This document shows, piece after piece, positions 22,731-31,271 of a stretch of 64,000 nt of DNA. A program made the position numbers and the translations under genes. The DNA is taken from the IMG/VR virus record IMGVR_UViG_3300018481_000023, positions 1 to 64,000 of that record. One strand, written 5' to 3'. How positions within the stretch are numbered: position 1 is the first letter of the stretch; the number at the start of each line of letters is the position of its first letter. The notes beneath the pieces are model-generated. The model was not told the origin of the DNA, searched no databases, and worked only from the letters and a program-made list of their open reading frames with translations. Source of the stretch: a virus.

Positions 22731-23693
22731 ATGGCGACCGAAGCACCTGTACAGGCCGAAGAAGTAATACCTACCGCTAACGCGGGTCCAGCCTTTACGG
22801 GTGCTTCGGCTCCCTTGCGGCCAAAATCTGATTCCCCCTCCGCCTTCATTGGTTCGTCCATGATGGGCAGGGGGCACTCACGATTCCTCAACGCCCTTTT
22901 CTATGGGCGGCATGGATCGGGCAAATCGACTCTAGCGGGGTCTGCCATTGACGTAAAGGAAATGGCGGATGTGTTGGTTGTCACCGCAGAAGGCGGAGAC
23001 GTCGTCTTCGAGGGCAACCCACGCATCAAGAACTGGGAGGGATTAGATGTCATTAAAGTCGACCGCGTCGAGCAGTTTCAAAAGGTTTACGAGTGGCTTA
23101 GGGCGCATGTTCAGTGGCGGGATAAGCCAGAGCATGAAGAGAAGCTTCGTGGCCTTCAAGACATGGCTTTTCCGCCGGAAATCATCCCCAACCCAGAAAA
23201 ACTCCGACGATACCGAACCGTCGTCGTAGATTCTCTGACCGAGATTGAAGCCCTCAACCTCACAAAGATCCTTGACCTAGACAACATCGGATTCGATGCC
23301 GGTGATGAGATGGCTGTGGCAGGATATCCGCAGTTCCGCAAGAACATGCACATGATCCAGAAGATTGTGCGGCAGTTCCGCGACCTGGATATTAACTTCA
23401 TCGCCATATGTTCGGAAACCTGGATTCAGGACGAGCGCAAAGCCTACCACTACTCCCCCCGTCTAACGGGCCAGCTCAAGGACATCATCCAAGGATTCTT
23501 CGATATTGTAGGCTGGCTCGTACCCAGTTCTACTACAGATGCAACCGGCGTTTCACCCAGACGCCTGTTCGTGCAGCCTCAGACTGCACCGAGGGCAGAC
23601 GCAAAGTGTCGTCTGGCCACGTTCAAGGCCCCAAGCTTTGATGATCCCGTTATGCAGGATATTATGCTGCAGACGGGTTTCATCAGGCGTTAA
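22731..23693 (+). CDS. Sak4-type RecA-like single-strand annealing ATPase
   Basis: A disordered N-terminus precedes Walker A GRHGSGKST (59-67), a strand VVVTAEGGDV, and Walker B RTVVVDSLTE near 162-171. At 320 residues it fits phage Sak4/RecA-like ATPases that work with an ssDNA-binding protein in recombination. The gene behind it has the expected place of that partner. Confidence 0.8.
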   Translation: MATEAPVQAEEVIPTANAGPAFTGASAPLRPKSDSPSAFIGSSMMGRGHSRFLNALFYGRHGSGKSTLAGSAIDVKEMADVLVVTAEGGDVVFEGNPRIKNWEGLDVIKVDRVEQFQKVYEWLRAHVQWRDKPEHEEKLRGLQDMAFPPEIIPNPEKLRRYRTVVVDSLTEIEALNLTKILDLDNIGFDAGDEMAVAGYPQFRKNMHMIQKIVRQFRDLDINFIAICSETWIQDERKAYHYSPRLTGQLKDIIQGFFDIVGWLVPSSTTDATGVSPRRLFVQPQTAPRADAKCRLATFKAPSFDDPVMQDIMLQTGFIRR

Positions 23694-23761
23694 TTAAGGC
23701 TAAGATCTGAGAGGTATCCGTGGCCTCTACACGGACAACTGCAAACAAGCAAGGAAGCAAC

Positions 23762-24298
23762 ATGGCAAAGAATCAAGCCAATACAGCGGAAGCTGGTGAT
23801 ACCGAAGTCCTCGAGCAGGAAACTCAGGGCATCCTGGACGAATCTGGCGAAGGCTTTACCTTCGACATGGAGTCTCAGGAAGCTGACGAAGGCTTTCCTA
23901 CCGCGGACGCTGGCATCTATGACCTGTCTTTGGACCAGTGCGAGTATAAGAACTCGCAGTCGTCCGGTCATCCGATGTGGGCAATGCGCTGGGTAATCGT
24001 TGGGCCTGACCCTGCGATTGCCGAGAAGAAGATCGGTGTTCGTCACTTCCAGTCGTTCAAGCCGGAGCAGATGGGTCGTGCGAAATTCATGATCCAGCGT
24101 ATCGGCCGTGAAGACCTCCTGACGAAGGACTTCAATCCCAAGAAGATTGCGGATGACGCTCTCCTCACCGGGACTGTTGCTCGCGCTCGTCTGGGCGTCA
24201 GGGACGACCCCCAGTACGGGAAGTCGAATGAGATCAAGCAGTTCCTGCCCTTGAACGCCGAAGGCGTGAAAGCTGGGGCCGGCAACTTCCAGATGTAA
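23762..24298 (+). CDS. Probable ssDNA-binding partner of the Sak4-type ATPase
   Basis: The 178-residue version starts at 23762 behind AAGGA; a GTG at 23720 would add 14 residues. After an acidic N-terminus comes a beta-rich region (MWAMRWVIVGP, KIGVRHFQSF) that fits an OB-type fold, and a tail ending GAGNFQM. Position next to the Sak4-type gene and size resemble DUF669-type proteins (inference). No catalytic motif is visible. Confidence 0.6.
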   Translation: MAKNQANTAEAGDTEVLEQETQGILDESGEGFTFDMESQEADEGFPTADAGIYDLSLDQCEYKNSQSSGHPMWAMRWVIVGPDPAIAEKKIGVRHFQSFKPEQMGRAKFMIQRIGREDLLTKDFNPKKIADDALLTGTVARARLGVRDDPQYGKSNEIKQFLPLNAEGVKAGAGNFQM

Positions 24299-24308
24299 TC
24301 GACTACTC

Positions 24309-24554
24309 GTGCGTTCGGCGGCTGAACATCGTGGAGATGCACTCAACCAATTGTCCAGTTTGGGAAGGGCAAGTATTCCTAATGCGGCGGTGTTGATGGG
24401 AATCCATCACCACACACTACGTGTATACATCGAACTGGGGCTGGTACAGCCCTTCTGGATCGGTGAAAGGGCGTGGATAACCGCAAAGGAAATTACCCGC
24501 TTCAAGAGGGACGAGGAGTACATCAAGAGTCAACGACGGAAGCTCGCCGGATAG
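24309..24554 (+). CDS. MerR/excisionase-like HTH protein, 81 aa
   Basis: GTG start. Residues 22-60 (IPNAAVLMGIHHHTLRVYIELGLV then AWITAKEITRFKR) follow the winged-helix pattern of MerR-type DNA-binding domains. There is no effector domain. It is the last gene before a terminator and the modification genes. Confidence 0.7.
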   Translation: MRSAAEHRGDALNQLSSLGRASIPNAAVLMGIHHHTLRVYIELGLVQPFWIGERAWITAKEITRFKRDEEYIKSQRRKLAG

Positions 24555-24562
24555 AGGCCAAC

Positions 24563-24597
24563 GGGAGAGAGTGTTGCACGGCGCTCTCTCCCAACTT
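24563..24597 (+). terminator. Terminator hairpin before queC
   Basis: GGGAGAGAG (24563-24571) pairs perfectly with CTCTCTCCC (24584-24592), followed by AACTTT. The stem is strong but the T run is short, so partial termination ahead of the modification genes is likely. Confidence 0.6.
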
Positions 24598-24616
24598 TCC
24601 GGAATTGAGGCCAAAA

Positions 24617-25330
24617 ATGGATCACAAGGTATTCGTCCTCCTCTCAGGAGGTGTCGACAGTACTACCACACTCGCCATCGCGGGGAAAGAATTCCCCGCC
24701 GATATCATCGAAACCGTTACCATTGATTATGGGCAACGTCACATTCGCGAGAAGGAATGTGCACATTTCCAGTCAGTGGTCTATGCCAACATTTCCCACA
24801 CCATTGATGCCAAAGGTCTACTGACCGGCATGTTGGTTGAAAAGGGTGCAGCCAACGAGGACATCCCTAATGCTTCCTACGCCGATCTTCCCAAGGGAAT
24901 TTCCCCTACTTATGTTTCGTTCCGCAACGGAACTATGCTTAGCCTACTGGCTGCACGCGCGCAATCCTGGATTATGGACCAGCAAAAAGTTCAGCCCGAC
25001 GAAGAGTTCAACGCTACCCTCTACATCGGAGTCCACGCCGACGACGGAGTCAACTGGGCTTACCCCGATTGTACTCCGGAGTTCATCGGAGCTATGGCCA
25101 ATGCCATTTTTGTGGGCACCTATAATCGCGTACGCCTACGCGCTCCGCTTCAGTACGACAACAAGATCGAAGTAGTCGCGAAAGGCCTCAGGCTAGGCGT
25201 GAATTACCAAGAAACTTGGTCCTGTTACCGTGGTGAAGACGCTCACTGCGGTACCTGCCCGACTTGTCGCTCCCGCAAGGAAGCGTTCGAGATGAATAGC
25301 GTCCCAGATCCGACGAGGTACGCAGCATGA
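24617..25330 (+). CDS. queC: 7-cyano-7-deazaguanine (preQ0) synthase
   Basis: The ATG at 24617 lies six bases after GAGG. The PP-loop SGGVDS (residues 10-15) binds ATP, and the C-terminal CYRGEDAHCGTCPTC gives the four zinc-ligating Cys of QueC. The 237 residues are typical for the family. It converts 7-carboxy-7-deazaguanine to preQ0 with ATP and ammonia. QueD follows with an ATGA overlap, so they are translated together. No glutamine amidotransferase domain is fused, which argues for preQ0 as end product rather than an amidated base. Confidence 0.95.
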   Translation: MDHKVFVLLSGGVDSTTTLAIAGKEFPADIIETVTIDYGQRHIREKECAHFQSVVYANISHTIDAKGLLTGMLVEKGAANEDIPNASYADLPKGISPTYVSFRNGTMLSLLAARAQSWIMDQQKVQPDEEFNATLYIGVHADDGVNWAYPDCTPEFIGAMANAIFVGTYNRVRLRAPLQYDNKIEVVAKGLRLGVNYQETWSCYRGEDAHCGTCPTCRSRKEAFEMNSVPDPTRYAA

Positions 25331-25782
25331 TGCAAGTAATTAAGACGTATGGCCACGAGCGAGGACTCTCCGCTACTTTCCGCCAGCATAGGTGCAACAC
25401 GCACTGCAGGTTTATCCACGGCTATGCACTAGCCTTCACTCTTACCTTCGAATGTCCCGAAGACGAGGTAGATGATAACGGTTGGGTAATCGACTTCGGC
25501 GGGCTTAAGAAGGTGGAGCAGTTCCTTAAGGATAACTTCGACCACAAGTACCTTGCCGCTGGAGACGACCCCCTGCTCTCCAATCTGGAGCGTGATGAGG
25601 AAGAGGGTCTTATCCAGTTAATCGTTCTTCCCGACGGAGTAGGCTGTGAGGCTTTCACGAAGTACGTGGCCATGCAGGTCGAGGAGATGCTTGCCTGCGG
25701 TGACTTCGGTGATACGCAGGCTCAGCTGGTGAGCGTGGAAGTACGGGAACACGGATCGAATGGAGCTCGCTATGTCCTCTAA
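25327..25782 (+). CDS. queD: 6-carboxytetrahydropterin synthase
   Basis: The protein (151 residues) has the QueD core: FRQHRCNTHC followed by C27-RFI-H31-G-Y33. The usual motif is CxxxHGH, with three His binding zinc; here the last His is Tyr, so the metal site must be completed otherwise. It acts after FolE on 7,8-dihydroneopterin triphosphate. It sits between queC and queE. Confidence 0.85.
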   Translation: MMQVIKTYGHERGLSATFRQHRCNTHCRFIHGYALAFTLTFECPEDEVDDNGWVIDFGGLKKVEQFLKDNFDHKYLAAGDDPLLSNLERDEEEGLIQLIVLPDGVGCEAFTKYVAMQVEEMLACGDFGDTQAQLVSVEVREHGSNGARYVL

Positions 25783-26674
25783 CCCCGATGAGACAATCCG
25801 CAAGGGCATAGACGATCTTCCGGCTGACCTCGAAGAGCCGCCTATCTCTCAGGAGGACAAGAAGGAGAAGAAGCTCGCCATAGTCGAGATCTTCGGACCC
25901 ACGATTCAAGGCGAGGGGCCTCATGCTGGGATGAAGACAATGTTCATCCGCTTTGGTGGATGTGACTATCGTTGTGTCAAATGTGATTCCCTACATGCTG
26001 TTCTCCCCACCGCAGTCAGAGCCCATGCGCGCTACATGACTCCGGACGAAATTATCGACGAGCTGGTCGAGAAGCGAGGTAATTCGGGAACACACTGGGT
26101 AGTGTTTTCAGGAGGCAACCCATGCATGTGGGATCTCAACCGCCTCATCTCCTACGTTCACGGAGCCGGCTTCGGGATAGCCGTAGAAACCCAGGGTACC
26201 ATCCTACCAGACTGGCTTATTCGTTGCCAACAGGTTACCATTTCCCCAAAATCACCTGGCATGGGAGAAAAGTTCGAGCCGGACAAATATGTCGCCATGA
26301 TCACTCGGCTCTACGACGCGGGGACACCATTTGCTACCAAGGTGGTTGTGTTCTCGGCCCTGGACATTGAGTTTGCCGTCGAGGTCTGGAACATTATGAA
26401 TACGGTGGTGCCTATCAATCTCGAACCATTCATGATGTTGAGCCTCGGCAATCCTTACCCCCCTATCATAACGCAGGAGGGTGTGCTACGTGAGAACCCC
26501 TCTCTGACAGGGGAATCAAAGCTGGACGATCACAGTGACCGCGATCACAGACTGATCCTTCTAGACAACTACCGCCAGCTGCTGGAAGAGTACGTGCAGG
26601 ATCCTCGTATCCACCACATGCGCTTCCTTCCACAGCTTCACGTCTTAGCTTGGGGCAACGAAACGGGGAGATGA
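25772..26674 (+). CDS. queE: 7-carboxy-7-deazaguanine synthase (radical SAM)
   Basis: The ATG at 25772 lies six bases after GGAG. After a charged extension of about 33 residues comes the QueE domain with FGPTIQGEG and the cluster motif CDYRCVKC (C64, C68, C71, the CX3CX2C radical-SAM pattern). SGGNPC and later QVTISPK elements fit the family. It turns 6-carboxytetrahydropterin into CDG. At 300 residues it is longer than the usual 210-250, mainly through the N-terminal extension and a later loop. Confidence 0.9.
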   Translation: MSSNPDETIRKGIDDLPADLEEPPISQEDKKEKKLAIVEIFGPTIQGEGPHAGMKTMFIRFGGCDYRCVKCDSLHAVLPTAVRAHARYMTPDEIIDELVEKRGNSGTHWVVFSGGNPCMWDLNRLISYVHGAGFGIAVETQGTILPDWLIRCQQVTISPKSPGMGEKFEPDKYVAMITRLYDAGTPFATKVVVFSALDIEFAVEVWNIMNTVVPINLEPFMMLSLGNPYPPIITQEGVLRENPSLTGESKLDDHSDRDHRLILLDNYRQLLEEYVQDPRIHHMRFLPQLHVLAWGNETGR

Positions 26675-26678
26675 CTCA

Positions 26679-27488
26679 ATGGCCCACTTTATGCCTGTCG
26701 CACCTATCCAGGTCTTGGAACAACTTTACGATCACGATCCTGCTGTGTTCGGGAACTACCATCTACTGCTTGCTCATCACACCGTACAGTACGCAGATCG
26801 CTTCCATGCACTATTCTCGCGGATTGCTGCGGATGGGCTTCTTACGCCGACTATCATCATGGATAACTCGGTGGTCGAACAAGGCGGCTCGGTTGACATC
26901 GGGGTAATGAAGAACGCAGTTGCGGCATGCTTGCCTGACACCAACGAGGTCATTTCCGTTCTCCCCGATGTCATGGGTGATGGGCTTGAGACCCGTAAGG
27001 CAACGGAAGCAGCCTACGAACGGTGGGTAGCAGAGATCCCAGGACCTCCGAATTTCATGGCTGTCTGCCAGGGCAATGACATGCCTGACTTCGAGCAAAG
27101 TGTTCAATTCTTTGCCGATCGGGACTACTTCCCAGACGTCAACTATCTAGGGGTGCCCCGATACCTCGTCTATCTGATTCACACGCGTACGTGGGCCATG
27201 GATTTCATCGGCCCCTACGTCGAGGACTACAAAACCAACCACATGATCCACCTGCTGGGGTATTCGGACCTTACTCTCGATGACCTCGAAGTCTCCAACT
27301 ACCCAACAGCCTTTAGCATCGACTCTGCAGTTCCCCTGCGGACCGAAGGATCATTCCGTTTCGGCGACCGTACTATGCCACGCCCCAAAGACTGGTTCGA
27401 TACCGCTTCCATCGGAGGCAACATGATTGCCAACCTCTCCTATGCACGTCAGATGCACTCGTCAGGGGGCCATGATCCAGAGGTGTGA
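26679..27488 (+). CDS. dpdA: DpdA-like DNA guanine transglycosylase
   Basis: The 269 residues follow the tRNA-guanine-transglycosylase barrel: PTIIMDNSVVEQGG (D62), VLPDVMGDGLET (D97, D101), FMAVCQGND and YLGVPRYLVY. The Cys-rich zinc site of bacterial TGT is absent and the protein is shorter, as in phage DpdA enzymes that insert 7-deazaguanines into DNA (established for related phages). Its place directly behind queE supports the role. D62, D97 or D101 would supply the nucleophile and base acid (inference). Confidence 0.85.
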   Translation: MAHFMPVAPIQVLEQLYDHDPAVFGNYHLLLAHHTVQYADRFHALFSRIAADGLLTPTIIMDNSVVEQGGSVDIGVMKNAVAACLPDTNEVISVLPDVMGDGLETRKATEAAYERWVAEIPGPPNFMAVCQGNDMPDFEQSVQFFADRDYFPDVNYLGVPRYLVYLIHTRTWAMDFIGPYVEDYKTNHMIHLLGYSDLTLDDLEVSNYPTAFSIDSAVPLRTEGSFRFGDRTMPRPKDWFDTASIGGNMIANLSYARQMHSSGGHDPEV

Positions 27489-29982
27489 GCATTGTCCCTT
27501 TAGGACAGGCCTTGTAGGGTCCAAGGGTCCAGAGGACTCCCCTTTTGTTATCGTGGGCGAAAGTCCTGGCACCTCTGAACTAAGGGCCGGGCTACCCTTC
27601 GTAGGCGAGTCGGGAAAACTCTTAAACGCCGTCCTAGAACAGGTTGGACTCAACTCCCTCGAGCCCAAGTGCGCCCCATACTACGTGAACGCGCTTCAAT
27701 GCTATCCTCCGCCGAAAGCCAAGGAGAATGGCGCCACAAAGATGACGGAGGCTACCAAAGCATGCCAACAACGCCTAATCGAGCAGATAGGAAAGTACCC
27801 CCGCAAGGTGATCCTCTGCCTAGGAGCAGCCGCTTCTTGGAGCGTGACGAACAGCTTTGGCATCAAGATCACACAGGAACGAGGACGTGTACTGCCTTCC
27901 CCATATGCCTCAGAGGGCGTCGTATTAGCTGTACATCCAGCCTTTCTAATGCGTCAAGGTGGTGGCTTGCCCTTCTGGAAGAAAGACCTTGCCAGTGCTA
28001 TCAAGCTGCTACGGGGTGAGGCTCTCTCAACATGGCGACCACCAACTTGGGGCCTTATCCAAACACCTACGCAACTTATCGACCTAGCTACGGAGTGCTG
28101 GAATGCCCCATATAACACGGCGGATCTGGAGACGGATCAACTTCACTGGTACGGCGGCCGCATACTCTGTGCTGGTCTTACTCGCGGTGCTGGGGATCAT
28201 GTCGATATTATACCAGAAGAGGTTTTTTACCGAAACATTGGGCTTATCCGAAGACTGTTCAGTCGAGGACACTGGAGTTTTCACAACGCGCTGTTCGATG
28301 CCACCTGGCTAGGAGCTCCCCAACACGAGATCCCTATCGAGGTAGGCGACGACACCATGTTGATGTCGTACTCTCTAAACGAGAACCGAGGCTTCCATGA
28401 CTTGGACCAAGTTGCTCAAGCGCGCATTGGGGCTCCGCCGCATAAGAAGTCCATCGAGAAGTACCTCCCCAAGAAGGGTGCCTCCTATCGCAACATTCCC
28501 CTTCCGGAGCTGTACAAATACAACGCTTACGACCTTTCCAAACAACACCTTATCCACCCCTCTCTCAAAGAAGACATCCTGGCAGATCCCCACTCGAAGA
28601 AGCTGTACTACGGACTCCTCGTACCCGCCATTCCCGAGTTCGTAAAGATGCGCCTCAGGGGTGTGCATGTCGACCGTGATATCGTCATCCGCAACCAGGG
28701 CATTCTACAAGGACAGATTGATGAGCTGGACAGGCAGATCAACGTCTATGCGCACAAGCATATTGGTCGTGCAATCAACGTTGGATCCCCAATCCAGATG
28801 GCGGATCTATTGTATGACAGGATGGGGCTACGAATACCTGGAACCCGTTCCACGGACAAAGACACCATCATCCAGATCCAACGCCGATACGACCATCCCA
28901 TTTGTAACATCCTCCTCAACCGGCGTGAGCTCGCCAAGACCAAGGGTACCTACGTCGACAATCTTCTCTGGAGGAAGGAGAACAACAAGATCATCCTCGG
29001 AGCGGGACATCTTAAACCCGACGGAAAGGTATATCCAGATTTCAAACTACACGGGACCACTACGGGTAGACCTGCAGGGTCAGCCCCAAACCTCCTAAAC
29101 CAACCTAGAGGCCCCCTCATCAGGGGACAGTATAGAGCTGCCCCCAAGAAGCTCTTCGTAGAGGTCGATGAGAACCAAGCCGAGCTGCGTTCCCTAGCCA
29201 TTATGTCCAACGACGCGGTGCTCCTCGACATCTACACGAAGAACGAGGTATCCATTCACGACACTACTACCGCTGCCTTCTACGGCTCCATAGAACAGAT
29301 GAGGGAGAACAAGTTCATCCTGGATAAGGTGATCATGCAGCTCCAATACCACAAAGAAGACCGGAGCCCAGAGGCCCTGTATAAGGAAGCGAAGATGCGC
29401 GGTAAGGCCGTGAACTTCGGAGTCGTGTATGGTCGAGAAGCCTACTCCTTGGCAATGGAGTTCAACATCTCCGTTCACGAAGCCCAAAGGTGGATCGATA
29501 CCTGGTTTGAGACTTATCCAGGGGCTGCGAAGTTTATCCGGTGGTGTCGATCTCGTCCTCGTCTCCGCAGAGACCTTATCACCAACTTCGGGCGTAAGAA
29601 GCGTCATGGTGTTGTGTCCCGCGAAGCACTCCATGCTATAGAGAACGAGGCCGCGAATTTCCCCCACCAGTCGACAGCCAGTGACATCATGGTAGAGACT
29701 CTAATACGGGCTGGCCCAGTGCTCCGCGAGAGGTGGGATGCACATCCGTGGCTCGAACTGTACGACGCCGTGTACTATGAGATTGACATTGACGAGGTCA
29801 AGGTTCGAGAGTCAATCGAATATGTCCAGAGCGTCATAACTCAGGTGCCCAAAGATTATGGTCTTACTCGAGTACCGTTCATTGGGGATGCAAAGATTGG
29901 GTTAGACTGGGGACATATGAAGGATTGGAAAGGGTCGATCGAACTTACCCTCGGTGAGGAAATACTAAGGCTAGCAGCATAG
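27472..29982 (+). CDS. Family A DNA polymerase with N-terminal UDG-like and 3'-5' exonuclease domains
   Basis: The 836-residue protein has three parts. Residues 1-190 resemble family 4 uracil-DNA glycosylases: CEHC, GESPGTSELRAGLPFVGESG, YYVNALQCYPPP and VHPAFLMR, with further Cys that could hold an Fe-S cluster. Residues about 205-370 carry exonuclease motifs: DLE, NALFD and YNAYD. The polymerase part has motif A VDENQAELR, motif B RGKAVNFGVVYG and motif C-like LYDAVYYE. It is the replicative polymerase. The start overlaps dpdA by 17 bases. A UDG-like domain on PolA is known from SPO1-like phages, but its use here is open. Confidence 0.9.
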   Translation: MIQRCEHCPFRTGLVGSKGPEDSPFVIVGESPGTSELRAGLPFVGESGKLLNAVLEQVGLNSLEPKCAPYYVNALQCYPPPKAKENGATKMTEATKACQQRLIEQIGKYPRKVILCLGAAASWSVTNSFGIKITQERGRVLPSPYASEGVVLAVHPAFLMRQGGGLPFWKKDLASAIKLLRGEALSTWRPPTWGLIQTPTQLIDLATECWNAPYNTADLETDQLHWYGGRILCAGLTRGAGDHVDIIPEEVFYRNIGLIRRLFSRGHWSFHNALFDATWLGAPQHEIPIEVGDDTMLMSYSLNENRGFHDLDQVAQARIGAPPHKKSIEKYLPKKGASYRNIPLPELYKYNAYDLSKQHLIHPSLKEDILADPHSKKLYYGLLVPAIPEFVKMRLRGVHVDRDIVIRNQGILQGQIDELDRQINVYAHKHIGRAINVGSPIQMADLLYDRMGLRIPGTRSTDKDTIIQIQRRYDHPICNILLNRRELAKTKGTYVDNLLWRKENNKIILGAGHLKPDGKVYPDFKLHGTTTGRPAGSAPNLLNQPRGPLIRGQYRAAPKKLFVEVDENQAELRSLAIMSNDAVLLDIYTKNEVSIHDTTTAAFYGSIEQMRENKFILDKVIMQLQYHKEDRSPEALYKEAKMRGKAVNFGVVYGREAYSLAMEFNISVHEAQRWIDTWFETYPGAAKFIRWCRSRPRLRRDLITNFGRKKRHGVVSREALHAIENEAANFPHQSTASDIMVETLIRAGPVLRERWDAHPWLELYDAVYYEIDIDEVKVRESIEYVQSVITQVPKDYGLTRVPFIGDAKIGLDWGHMKDWKGSIELTLGEEILRLAA

Positions 29983-29986
29983 GACG

Positions 29987-30007
29987 GACCCAAAAAATCT
30001 TTGGGTC
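29987..30007. repeat. Inverted repeat after the polymerase gene
   Basis: GACCCAAA and TTTGGGTC form a perfect 8-bp inverted repeat with five bases between. It contains the GACCCAAA sequence seen upstream of P4, P9 and P12, here in both orientations, and sits between the polymerase stop and P11. It could be a terminator-like hairpin or a symmetric version of the binding site. Confidence 0.5.
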
Positions 30008-30053
30008 GCCTATAATTTTGGCACTAGATTTCCACCACGAAGTATGTTATAAT
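30008..30053 (+). promoter_or_regulatory. Rightward promoter P11
   Basis: TTTTGGCAC leads into TAGATT (30025-30030), a 17-base spacer and TATAAT (30048-30053), as in P2 and P3. GACC is replaced by GCC at the expected place. It drives the nucleotide-metabolism genes up to 33736. Confidence 0.75.
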
Positions 30054-30081
30054 GGGGTATAAGCAAAAGAGAGGACAGCGT

Positions 30082-30348
30082 GTGGACACTGACGACGATC
30101 GACCTGGTGCAATCATCCCATCTATCACGATGAGGAACTCGTTAGAGGAAGCGGCTAATAGATATTGGCGCGCTGCCCTCATGTGGAACTCACGTATTCC
30201 TACCAACTGGACGACTGGGGATATGATCCACGAGTGCGTGGATATGCAGCGGTACAGAGGGGCAGTGATCCCTCTTGTCAATAAGCTCCTGGGCGAAGTA
30301 ATCCAGGGTAATTTCGTTGTTCATCGTGAGCACGAAGTAGGAGGCTAA
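30082..30348 (+). CDS. Hypothetical protein, 88 aa
   Basis: A longer frame starts inside the P11 -10 box, so the GTG at 30082 behind AGAGGACAGCGT is preferred. The chain looks helical (SLEEAANRYWRAALMWNSR). No family is recognised. Confidence 0.65.
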   Translation: MDTDDDRPGAIIPSITMRNSLEEAANRYWRAALMWNSRIPTNWTTGDMIHECVDMQRYRGAVIPLVNKLLGEVIQGNFVVHREHEVGG

Positions 30349-30349
30349 T

Positions 30350-31030
30350 ATGGTTTTGCACTCGTATGTACCCCCGGAAGATTCTCTATTGACTACTCGG
30401 GCCCTAGCTAATGAACTCGTGGCCCTTATTCCTGATAAAGACACACAGCGCATATGCGAGAAGTCCCTTCTGCTAGCCCCTGACATTGTTCTCTGCGTGA
30501 AGGCCTTTCACAAGCTCTACGGCTTGCCTGTTTTACGTCCTTCCCAAGCGCGAGAGGATTTCTCCCATATTGCGCCAGAACGCCTGGCCATGAGGTTCGC
30601 ACTTATCGAGGAGGAGTACATAGAACTCTGCGAGGCTATGGACTTCAAGGTCGAACTGAGTTACTCCTACATGAACGAGGACGAAGAGTGGGTGCCGGCC
30701 GAAGATCTGCAGGACGCGATCGTTAACACAGAGAACCGTGACATGGGTGGTGTGGGCGATGCGTGTGAGGATCTCAAATACGTTATCACCGGCTTCGAGC
30801 TGGAGATGGGCATCGATCCGCATGCGTGCCTGGAGGAGGTGCAGGCTTCTAACCTCACGAAGATGGGGGACGATGGTTTGCCACTATTGAGGGAAGACGG
30901 CAAAGTGCTTAAGGGGCCGATGTATCAGGAAGCAGACTGTGACGATGCACTTCGTACGCGTGGTATGATGTGTGCCCGTCCTGGTCCGCTCTCTACTGCT
31001 CCCTATACAGAACCGGTGCTGACGGAATAG
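30350..31030 (+). CDS. MazG-like NTP pyrophosphohydrolase
   Basis: The region RLAMRFALIEEEYIELCEAMD (about 77-97) and DACEDLKYVITGFELEMG (about 138-155) give the ExxE and ExxD acidic pairs of all-alpha NTP pyrophosphatases. The KMGDDGLPLLREDGKVLKGP segment matches phage phosphoribosyl-ATP-pyrophosphohydrolase-like proteins. It would hydrolyse (d)NTPs to adjust pools or remove unwanted nucleotides. An AGGAGG site precedes the start. Confidence 0.8.
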   Translation: MVLHSYVPPEDSLLTTRALANELVALIPDKDTQRICEKSLLLAPDIVLCVKAFHKLYGLPVLRPSQAREDFSHIAPERLAMRFALIEEEYIELCEAMDFKVELSYSYMNEDEEWVPAEDLQDAIVNTENRDMGGVGDACEDLKYVITGFELEMGIDPHACLEEVQASNLTKMGDDGLPLLREDGKVLKGPMYQEADCDDALRTRGMMCARPGPLSTAPYTEPVLTE

Positions 31031-31108
31031 CTCTTCACCATAGCACCCGGCCCGCTAGGCTGCGGCCCTGTGGACCAAATTGACCAGGAGGCCAAAAGGA
31101 GAAGAAAG

Positions 31109-31261
31109 ATGGACGTACCTACACTGATAGTGCTAGCAGTTATTATCTGCCTAGCCGTTGTGTTAGCCCGGGTGTACAAGGGCGATACGACTACGACAGC
31201 AGCGGCTGCGGTGGGGCTGGTGTTGAGTATCATCCTGCTGTTCGCACCTAACATCTACTAG
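31109..31261 (+). CDS. Small membrane protein with two spans, 50 aa
   Basis: The ATG at 31109 follows AAAGGAGAAGAAAG. Two hydrophobic segments (TLIVLAVIICLAVVLARVY and AAAVGLVLSIILLFAPNIY) are joined by a short polar turn (KGDTTTT). Two spans in 50 residues is a holin-like arrangement, although it is far from the endolysin. A longer GTG-started version from 31070 is less likely. Confidence 0.6.
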   Translation: MDVPTLIVLAVIICLAVVLARVYKGDTTTTAAAAVGLVLSIILLFAPNIY

Positions 31262-31271
31262 GAGTACCCGC

